NCBI GenBank assembly: GCA_928724745.1
Contig: CAKMXJ010000039.1
Location: forward strand, 1,116,001-1,180,000
Reading direction: 5' to 3'
DNA: 64,000 nucleotides
From: Anthracocystis setariae
Lineage: Eukaryota > Basidiomycota > Ustilaginomycetes > Ustilaginales > Ustilaginaceae
Of the stretch, positions 1 to 8,738 are shown piece by piece. Positions within the stretch are counted from its first letter, which is position 1; every line of letters begins with the position of its first letter. The notes under the pieces are model-generated. The model made no database searches, had not been told where the DNA came from, and was given only the letters and a program-made list of their open reading frames with translations. The translations under genes were made by a program, and so were the position numbers.

Positions 1-375
1 GTTGGGGGAGGCGGTACAGGCTTGTCTGTCATGGCCAATGCACACACGCACAGAGAGTCAGGGTAGCATCTAGGAACAGTTGCTCCGCCTCCCGCGCGGC
101 GTCTGACTGTAATGTGGCCACACATAAACGCTTATTACTATGGTAACTCGGTGGACTCGGGATACGTTTGGTTCATCTTGCTCGTATCGCACAGCAACAA
201 TACGGGGGTGGATGCTGAAGTGAGCGCGGTCAATGCGTTCAGAGGAGCCTTCCTGACCAAGTTCCTACACATATAGAGCTCCATCGTCTTATCCCATCCA
301 AAACCCCCTTTGACCTAGCCGCCAACCTTGATATCTAGCTTTCACATCAATACTGCTCTCAATCCCATTCACAGA
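1..375. other. Upstream region of the urea carboxylase-like gene
   Basis: No open frame with coding character was seen here. The stretch is presumably the promoter and 5' leader of the gene starting at 376. A longer in-frame reading from 328 exists but begins with TTG, so it was not taken as the start. No clear TATA box was found. Confidence 0.5.
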
Positions 376-3300
376 ATGACCAACGTTATGGAGGATGGCT
401 TCACAGCCAGTCAGCCCCGTTTCAAGCCACAGGGGCTCCGAAAGGTTCTCGTCGCCAATCGTGGCGAGATCGCGCTTCGTCTTGTAAGTACAGTCAGAGA
501 TAGCAACCTCTGCATTGTCTAGCATCCCAGTCTTCTGACGCTGTCTCTCTTCACCGCAGATCCGAGCTTGCAAAGCGCTTGGACTGCCTACGGTCTCGGT
601 CTACACGAACGACGATGCCGCCGCCCCGCACGCTTCGGCTGCCGACGAAGCCTACCTACTCGAAGGCAAGGAGTCCGACGGCAAGGGCTACCTGGACCAA
701 CACGCGATCATCGACATCTGCAAGCGCACCGGTGCCAACTGCATCCTTCCTGGCTACGGCTTTCTTTCCGAAAACCCACGCTTTGCTGCACTCGTAGAGT
801 CCACGCCTGGTCTCATCTTTGCCGGCCCTCGTAGTGAAACGATCACATCGTTCGGGCTCAAACATGAAGCGCGTGCACTCGCTGACAAGGCAGGAGTCCC
901 CTGCGTTCCAGGCACCGGCCTGCTGAGCACGGTCGAAGAAGCACTCCAGGCGGCCGATCGGATCACGTACCCTGTCATGCTCAAGAGCACCGCCGGTGGC
1001 GGTGGGTTGGGTCTGCAGGTCTGCCGCGACTCGCAAGAACTGCGCAGTGCATTCGACAAGATCACGTCGCGGGGAAAGGCGCTGTTCGGCGATGCATCGG
1101 TGTTCCTGGAAAAGTACATCGAAAAGGGTCGACACGTCGAGGTGCAAGTGTTTGGTAACGGTCAAGGCCAAGCCATCCACTTTGGCGAACGAGAGTGCAG
1201 CATCCAACGAAGACACCAGAAGGTGATTGAGGAATGCCCATCGCCGTTCGTGCATAAGACACCCGGGTTGAGGAACAGAGTCACGTCGTGTGCTGTGGCA
1301 CTGGCCGAATCAGCCAAGTACCGAAGCGCAGGCACCGTCGAGATGCTGGTGGATGACGATAACGCCAGCTTCTACTTTCTGGAAGTCAACGCCAGACTTC
1401 AGGTAGAGCATTGCGTCACGGAACTCTGCTACGATGTCGATCTAGTCGCCCTCATGCTCATGCAAGCCGAGTTGGAGCTGAGTGGGCAGGGCGGGATTCC
1501 GGCAGAGTCTTTGCTTGCTCTCCAGAAGGAGGATCCCAACGGTGCAGCGATCGAGGCTCGTCTGTATGCCGAAAATCCTATCCGTGACTACGCACCGACT
1601 CCAGGCGTGTTGCAGTACGTAGATTATGCAACGTCCAAAGTGGCTCATGCAAGGATCGACGGTTGGGTGGCGAGCGGGACCAAGATCTCGGCATCGTACG
1701 ATCCGATGCTGTCCAAGATCTGCGTCTGGGGCGGATCTCGAGAAGCTGCGATCAAAGACGCGCGCACATTGCTTGATAGCTCCAAAGTGCAGGGCACACC
1801 GACCAACCTGGGGCTACTGCGCGCTATTGCCGGCTCGGATGATTTTGCTGCAGGCGATACGCTGACGTCGTTCCTTACGCCTGCGTCGACTTTCAAATAC
1901 CAGCCTTGCGCATTCGAGGTGCTTTCCGGAGGCATCAGCACTACGGTCCAGGATCATCATGGCCGCAAAGGTGTCGGACACGGTGTGCCTGAGGCTGGTG
2001 CGATGGATCCGCTCTCGCTTCAAGTGGCCAACTTGATCGTCGGCAATCCAGCAGGGATGGAGGCTCTCGAGATCACACTCGCTGGACCGGAGTTGCTGTT
2101 CCATGCGCCCGCGGTGGTTGCTTTGGCGGGTGCCGAAATGGACATGACGCTGGACGGCAAGGCTGTGGAAGCGTACACTCGATTGGTGGTGGGCGCTGGT
2201 TCCAAGCTCAAGATCACCAAGGTTGCTGATGGTGCAGCAGGATGTCGCTCTTACCTTGCCGTACGTGGTGGGCTTCCTGAGGTGCCGATCTATCTTGGGT
2301 CCAAGTCCACCTGCCCTTCGCTCGGGTTGGGAGGGTATCAAGGACGAACTCTGCTTGCTGGAGATACGCTTGAGATGGACCCCAAGTCGAGCCAGATGGC
2401 TGCCAGCGGGAAGGTTCAGCCGTATGCACTGGGGAAGTCGGCGCGTCTGAGTGCGCTTTTCGACGAGAGCAAGGGCGACAGTGGTTGGCCTTTGCTTTGC
2501 CTGACGGGACCGTTCGATGACGACGATTTTTTGACAGCAGCGGATAGGCAGAAGCTGTACGGTTCGTCGTGGAAGGTTTCTCACCAGGCCAGCCGCACGG
2601 GGATTCGACTCGAGGGTCCGCGATTTGATTGGGCTCGCAAGGATGGAGGCGAGGGTGGCTCACATCCGAGTAACTTGCTCGAGTTTGGTTACTCGTCGCG
2701 CGGCATCAACATGAACGGCGATGTGGCCGTGATCCTTGGACGCGACGGGCCTGATCTTGGTGGGTTGCTCATCTCGAATACCATCATTTCTAGCGAGTGG
2801 AGGGATGGTCAGATGAAGCCAAACGACAAGTTGCGTTTCGTGCCGGTGACGTATGACCAAGCACAGGAGGTGAGCGCTCGCGTTTCCAAGTACTTGCAGC
2901 AGGTCAAGGATCAGGCGGAGGGTGGCAAGGGTCAGGTTGAGCCGCTGTCGATGACGGTTGCCGATCCGATTTATGATAAAGGGGACTACAGCCAGTCAAA
3001 GTCGGTGCTGGCTAGTATCGATGAGGTGGTTGGCAAGAGTCCCAAGGTCAAGATTCGATCTGCTGGCGATCGGTTTGTTGTGATGGAATATGGTGACATG
3101 ACCGCGGATATTATTAATCGGTGCAGGATCGAGTTGCTGATCCGCGAGATCGAGAAGGTGAAGGAGCAACATGGCGTTGTGGGTTTGAACCCGAATCTGA
3201 GGAGTGTTACGATCCAGATCGAGCCGAGCAAGGTGCGCGATCTTCAAGGGCTGGTGGATTGGCTTGCCGAGTTGGAGACGCAGATTCCAAGCGCCAAGGA

Positions 3301-4393
3301 TGTCAAGATCCCCACGCGGGAATTCATTCTTCCTGTGACGTTTGACGATGCCGAGGTGAAGCTGTCGGTGCAGAAGTACATGGAGACAGTTCGATCGAAA
3401 GCGGTTTACCTTCCTGACAACCGTCAGTATCTCGCCGAGGCCAATGGGTATTCGAGCGTCGAGGAAGTGGAGCAAGCCGTGATTGGGTGCCGTCAGCTGG
3501 CGGTGGGTGTGGGATTCTTTATGGGGACGCCGATCCTGTTGCCGCTTGATCCGCGCAAACGGATGCGTTGTCAAAAGTACAACCCGACGCGACTTACGAC
3601 TCCGGCGGGTGCGCTCGGGCATGGAGGTAGCTGCTTTGCGATCTATCCAGTCAGCTGTCCCGGAGGATACGCTCTGCTGGGTCGAACGCTTCCGTGTTGG
3701 TCTACGTTTGGCAATAAGCCCGGGTTCGATGCTATGCGACCGTATCTGTTTGAGAACTTCGACACGGTGCAGTTCGAGAAGGTGGATCAGGAGACGTACG
3801 ATACGGCGTTGCGAGAGTTTGAGGCGGGGACGTACAAGTGGAAGGTGAACGAGACGGTGTTTGATGTGGCACAGCAGTCGGCGTTTTTGGAGTCGATTGA
3901 GAGGGAGACGGAGGAGTTTAGGAAGCAGCAGGGGATGTCGTTGCAGAAGGCCGAGGAGAGGGAGGAGAGGTTGTTTGCCGAGTGGCAGAGCGAGGTGAAG
4001 GAGGCTGAGGAGCGCAAGGCAGCAGCTGGTCAGAAGCGGGCGGATGAGAGGGCACGCATCGAGGACTTTGCTAATGGTAAGTGGACTGACTGGTGATGCT
4101 CAGTGCTCGATCCAAGGTTTTGCAGGTACTGATTCATTTTGGACTTGAATTCGCTTGGTGTGACAGATGGGTCAGCGATTCCGATCACGTCAAACTTGGC
4201 GGCCAACGTGTGGAAAGTGCTGGTCAAGAAGGGAGACAAGGTGGAGCCAGGACAGAAGGTGGCTATTCTCGAGGCGATGAAGATGGAAATCGACATTGTA
4301 GCGCCCGAGGGGTGTACGAGCATCAAGGCGGTTATCAGTGCTCCTGGTAGCAGCGTCAATGCGGGCGATGCAATTCTGGTCGGTGGTCAATAG
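376..4393 (+). CDS. Urea carboxylase-like biotin-dependent carboxylase (stand-alone, no amidase half)
   Basis: Three exons are proposed: 376-483, 560-4076 and 4167-4393, with GTAAGT donors and CAG acceptors that keep frame. The product is about 1283 residues. Domain order is an N-terminal biotin carboxylase (VLVANRGEIA start, ATP-grasp motif MLKSTAGGGGLGL, FLEVNARLQVEH), then the AHS2/KipA-like and AHS1/KipI-like carboxyltransferase parts, then a C-terminal biotin carrier domain with biotinylated lysine in EAMKME. Order and length match urea carboxylase, which makes allophanate from urea, ATP and bicarbonate. The amidase (allophanate hydrolase) half found at the N-terminus of fungal Dur1,2 is absent and the upstream DNA has no room for it. 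Carboxyltransferase motifs diverge: HPSNLLE where yeast Dur1,2 has, from memory, HPSNIHD, and ALGHGG for AVGIGG. The substrate is therefore uncertain: urea, guanidine or another ureido compound. The ATG at 376 is the first in-frame ATG. Confidence 0.9.
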
Positions 4394-4724
4394 TAGTTGC
4401 AGTACAGTACAGTACAGTATGGTACGGTTGGTAGATAGGACTGGATGAATTCACTTTTGGCTGTTGGTCGGCGAGGTGTGAACTGTTTGTGAGAAGAGCT
4501 GTTCCGATGCAATTGTGAGACTCAATTTGGACTTTGCCATTGTCGTCCACTGTGGGCTGGATTGTAAATGGATTGATAGTATTGCATCGAAGGAATCAAA
4601 GGTCGGTCGACTTGTGACGTACTTGTTGACAAGACATTGATTTTTTCTTTTCCGGTAAGGATTTCCTCGCACGTCGTTGGCGTGCATTTGGCAATTGGGC
4701 AATTGGATTGAGCGAATGTGGTGA
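4394..4724. other. Convergent intergenic spacer
   Basis: This spacer lies between two convergent genes and holds both 3' UTRs. A short tandem CAGTA run follows the stop of the carboxylase gene near 4401-4420. No coding potential was seen. Confidence 0.5.
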
Positions 4725-5061
4725 TTACTCGGTATCGGCGATGAGGGCGAGGATCATTCTGTAGAGGTAGTAGAAGAAGGAGACGAGGTAGAAGCCGAGT
4801 TTGATGAAACATTGCTTCTTATGCGCACTGAGCGTCCTGAAGATCTCTGTTGCATCGAGCGTGTGGTTCTTGTTCATGACCTTGTTGACGTTGAAAGCGA
4901 CGAGGGGAGCGTTGAGCAAGAACGCGATCCATTGGCCAGAGAGGAGGAACAAGAGCGTAAGCACAGCGTGTGCGGCCATCTCGGGAAGGATGAACTGCAA
5001 GCATGCAACCAACCAAGCGAAAACGAGGCAAGGATGATCAGTCAAAGGCGAAGCGAATGAG

Positions 5062-5159
<98 letters not shown>

Positions 5160-5677
5160 TGAGAGGTAAACGTACCTGGTTGAGCTTGTTGCAGAGGTCG
5201 ATGGGGTTGATGTAGTCGCATTCGAGGTCAGAGAACATGATGATCTGTTGTGCAAGTACAAGTGGTTGCATTATTGGTAGATTGAAAGTGGATGAGCGGT
5301 GTGCAAGGAGGCATTGCGAGAGGATCAAGAGCAAGGCGAGGTGAGCGGACGGGATCAGAGGAGAAAGACGTGGGTAATGGGATTTAAACGTACGAAGAAA
5401 ACCATGGTGAAGAGGAGGACCGCCGCAAGCAGGACCGAGAGGAGGAAGAGCCAACCTGTTGATTATGGACACGACGATTCAAAGGGATTGGTATAGGTCG
5501 GATGAGAGAAGCAAAGAGCAGCAGCCATGTGCATCGATGACGCGAGTAGTGATAAGCCAATTCCAAGGTGTGAGTGTGAAGAAAGAGACAAGTTGGTATA
5601 GGTGTCAGAAGTGCGCATGAACAACATGATCCGGGGAGCCATGAGGGCGAGGTTGTGCACATACCTTCTCCCGACAT
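4725..5677 (-). CDS. ERV14: Cornichon-family ER cargo receptor (ERV14-like)
   Basis: Four exons on the minus strand are proposed: 5677-5665, 5455-5394, 5244-5176 and 4994-4725. They splice in frame to 137 residues, against 138 in yeast Erv14. The first exon codes only MSGE plus one base of the next Gly codon. Family motifs are clear: a hydrophobic N-terminal segment (WLFLLSVLL), then [17 protein letters not shown], a second membrane segment, DATEIFRTL, and a final hydrophobic segment FYLYRMI-like near the C-terminus. Cornichon proteins sit in the ER membrane and load transmembrane cargo into COPII vesicles. The third intron (4995-5175) contains a 90-bp GA repeat, read as CU in the transcript. 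The gene converges with the carboxylase gene on its left. Confidence 0.93.
5066..5155. repeat. (GA)45 microsatellite in an intron
   Basis: This is an uninterrupted GA dinucleotide run of about 90 bp, the longest simple repeat in the window. It lies inside the third intron of the cornichon gene, about 70 nt from that intron's acceptor, so the transcript carries (CU)n. Confidence 0.97.
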
Positions 5678-5837
5678 TTTGACAGAGTAGTTTGAGTGTT
5701 TGAGGTGGATAAGCTGGTATGGTTGTCGTAAGATGCGACCGGAGTTAGCGAGTATGTGAGCGTAGTGATATAGGCGCTTGAAGAGAGTGGGGCCAGTGGA
5801 CGGGGCGTTGAAGCGGGATGATCAAGGTATGCGAGCG

Positions 5838-5840
<3 letters not shown>

Positions 5841-5873
<33 letters not shown>
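5841..5873. repeat. (GA)16 microsatellite
   Basis: This is a pure GA run preceded by GCGA units, about 165 bp upstream of the cornichon ATG. It reads as CT on the strand of that gene. Confidence 0.95.
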
Positions 5874-5876
<3 letters not shown>

Positions 5877-6583
5877 GTAGGAGGTAGGAGGTGGTGGATA
5901 TCGGTGAAACAAGAACAAAGTGAGCGTCGAGTGATGCGTTGGGTTGCGTTGTGTAGTCACAGAGTGACAGAGTGCCAGTCAAGAGTGAGGCTGATGTGGA
6001 GCTTTTCAGGTTGACCACCTTTTAACGCGTGAGAGAGCCAAATCACTCACTCACACACTTTCATACTCACCCTCTCTCAACTCGTCTTTCTTTGGTCTGA
6101 GCTGCTCTTGCTGCTCTTGCTCCTGCAAACAAGGTCTGAGTTGATCATCCAGCCTCGGTGCTCTTGTTATCTGTATGGTGACGCGCGCGCGCGATATATG
6201 TATTTTCTTCCAGATGGCTACAACAGTCGTTCCTTGTCCACGGTGATCGGGCAAGATTCGATGAAAAACAAAACGTCTTTGTTAGAGCGTACAAACCTTG
6301 CCTTGCTAACAAAATAAAAATAAAATCCCGCAGTCAATTTTTTTTTTTTCTTTTTTCTGTTTTGTTGGTTTGCAGAGTCGGACGTTTCTTTCTTCTTCTC
6401 CCCATCGATTCTCCTTTTTTACCCATATACCCGTTCTGAAGCTCATCCGTTTCAGGACACTCGATCACATCCCCATATTTACATCGTACGTATCCTTTCT
6501 CTACCTCATCAATTCGCTCTCTCCGCTTTGCTCCCTCTTCCCAGCCTCCCTACCATGATGACACAAACTAGATGACGAGTCTT

Positions 6584-6680
6584 AGAGCCCCAGTTTAACG
6601 GGAGGCACGTCGATCCACCGCTTCGGTGGTGAGACGCCTGTGGGGCCTCTATGCTGTTACCACTAGGCTACCTACCCCTG
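6584..6680 (-). other. Strongly folded tRNA-like element (unassigned)
   Basis: Plus-strand bases fold into one nested hairpin. AGAG/CCCC at 6584-6591 pairs with 6642-6650, AGGC and GTC at 6603-6611 pair with GACGCCT at 6633-6639, and CCACCG at 6615-6620 pairs with CGGTGG at 6624-6629 around a CTT loop. On the minus strand the bases just 5' of this hairpin read TAGCCTAGTGGTAACAGC (6653-6670), a good match to the tRNA A box. A weak B-box-like GGATCGACGTGCC follows at 6616-6604. No matching acceptor stem was found, so it is not an ordinary tRNA. A tRNA-derived repeat (SINE-like), a pol III transcript or a structured 5' leader are all possible. Confidence 0.4.
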
Positions 6681-6780
6681 AAACAACCTAGCCATCCATC
6701 ACACATCATCCACACAAACATCACCAACGATACTGACTTTCTCATTATGGTTTCAACCTTCACGTTATTGCCAACCATAG

Positions 6781-7829
6781 ATGCCACAACCACCATCCGA
6801 CGATGCCTACGACTCGGACTCGGGCTCCGAATTCCAAGCCTCCGATGTCCAGCTTGGCCTTGCTGACGGTCCACTCGAATCTGAGGACGAGGCCAATCCG
6901 CTCGTCTCGCGCATTGGCGGTCGCCCCGCTTGGCTCCCAATGAAGTCTACCCCAGAAAAGCACATCGCAGAATGCAAAAACTGCAACCATGAAATGCAGC
7001 TTCTCGTCCAGATCTTTGCTCCACTCGTCGAGTCCCCCTACGACCGATGCCTCCTGGTCTGGGGCTGTGCAAGACCCGCATGTCAACGCAAGGACGTCAA
7101 CTCGTAAGTCATCGCCTCTCCATCAAATCATCGCGCTGGAAGGTATAGGGCTGCAAAACGCGCGCGGGGGCATAGGATTAGTATCAATTTCTTCACTTGA
7201 CGCCCCTTTGGGCTCTGAAAAGAATAACAACTTTGACAAACGAGCTTTTTAACAATGATGCCCCCTCCTTTCATCCCCAACCAAAGCCGCCGTCGATCCA
7301 TCCATCGATTCCTCATTTGACCGAACCTCATCACTGACTCTCCTCCTGTCCTTGATCTCTCTGTGTTTGCGTCGGCGTCGTAGGTTGAAAGTCATCCGCA
7401 CGCTCAAGTTCAACAAGCGATGGGCTGCTAAGCTCGAAAAGCAGAAGGCGAGACGACAAGCCAAGGAGCAGGCTAACAAGCAAAAGCTTGCCGCAGAGGA
7501 CAAGGCGAGGAAGGAACAGGACGAGAAGAGTAAGATCAACCCTTTCTCGTCCTCGGCTGCGGGCGCTAACGGCGGGTTGGGAGGGTTGCTCTTCGGTGGC
7601 GGGAGTGATAATCCATTCGCAGCTCCCTCGCAACAAGAGCAAGAGAAGCCTGTTTGCGCCGACTCGGAAGACGAATCCGAATCTCAAGACGAGGAGCAAG
7701 ACGAACAAGAGCGTCTAGCGGAAGAACTCGCGCTCAAATCCGACCTCGCATCGATTCAAACCACGCATCCCTCGAACTGGGTCGAAGCATCCACACGCTA
7801 TCCAGCTCTGTACCTCAACACCATCGCCG

Positions 7830-7873
<44 letters not shown>

Positions 7874-8599
7874 AAGAAGCTGTCGAAGCACGAGGCGGAG
7901 CTGATCAAGAACGCGTCCAACGTGGATGTGGAGGATGCGGATCTCAAGGGGTTTGCCAAGGAGGGGTATGAGAAGATGCTGCTCGATGGCATGGATGATG
8001 CGTTTGAGCGGTTTCTCAAGCGCATCGAGGTGGAACCACGCCAGGCGGTCAGGTACGAGTTTGCAGGCGAACCGATTGCGTTTCATGCCAAGGGCAAGGT
8101 GTATGATTTGCTCTGGCCGAGGGAGAAGAAGGTGAGGGTGGGCGAGGCGGTGAGTGTTACCAAGGATCAGTTTAAGAGTGGGCAGAGTGATGCGAGGATG
8201 TTCACGACCGCAGGGGTACCTCCCTGTTCCAAGTGTGGCGGAGAGCGTGTGTTTGAAGCGCAACTCATGCCGAATCTCATCAACCTGCTTAGGTCGGATC
8301 AGATTCAAAATGCGGATGGGACCATCGCCAAGGATTCGGTCATCTCCTCCATCGGGGTGGAGACATTGGATCAGGACGCGGCGAGGAAACTCGCTATCGA
8401 ACAAGCGCTCGGTCGACGTCTCCCTTGCTCCACCAGTGCGAGCACACAAACTACGGCGCCAACCTTAGACGCAAGATCAGGGCTCGTTTGGTGCACCGCT
8501 TTCATCTTCACATGTGCCAAAGACTGCTCCAACAACAACAACGACGACGAGTCCTGGTCACAAGAAGTCGTACTCGCCCAGTTCGAAGATGAACAGTAA
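6781..8599 (+). CDS. TSR4: TSR4 / PDCD2-like pre-40S ribosome assembly protein
   Basis: Two exons, 6781-7103 and 7384-8599, give 512 residues. The single intron (GTAAGT...TAG) splits a Ser codon. The N-terminal part has the PDCD2-type opening (SRIGGRPAWL) followed by the CKNC pair and a second cysteine pair (CARPAC). The C-terminal part carries the PDCD2_C signature with CSKCGG and FEAQLMPNL. Tsr4 in yeast (408 aa) is a dedicated chaperone of ribosomal protein Rps2 and is needed for 20S pre-rRNA processing. This protein is longer through acidic and Lys/Gln-rich linkers and a poly-Ser tract coded by (TCG)9 at 7835-7861. It converges with the sugar transporter gene, with 139 bp between the stops. 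Confidence 0.88.
7835..7861 (+). repeat. (TCG)9 coding trinucleotide repeat
   Basis: Nine TCG units code a poly-Ser linker in the TSR4-like protein. As a triplet repeat it can change length without breaking the frame. Confidence 0.9.
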
Positions 8600-8738
8600 A
8601 CCCCCAACAGAACCGACGCCCAAGTTCTGCACCTACCTGCATTTTTTGTATTTGTATCATCCGTTTGCATTTTTCATCCCACCTTTTATCACAAATCATT
8701 TGCATCTTTTGATTCGAGAGTATGTATTCTGCATGAGA

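Larger units (their letters stand above)
5678..6780. other. Divergent intergenic region, cornichon / TSR4-like
   Basis: This is the shared upstream region of two divergently transcribed genes. It contains a second GA run (5841-5873) that would lie in the cornichon promoter or leader, a T-rich block around 6338-6360 and the folded element at 6584-6680. No additional coding region is supported. Confidence 0.5.

Noticed and set aside
1..375. Possible hidden amidase half of a Dur1,2-type gene upstream
   Set aside because: Only 375 bp are available and no amidase signature is readable. The N-terminus of the carboxylase is complete by itself.
5003..5215. Plus-strand frame with a long Arg-Glu repeat
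   Set aside because: It is only the translation of the (GA)n intron repeat of the cornichon gene.
6584..6680. Canonical tRNA gene on the minus strand
   Set aside because: The A box is good, but no pairing acceptor stem, no proper T-arm and no anticodon arm could be built.
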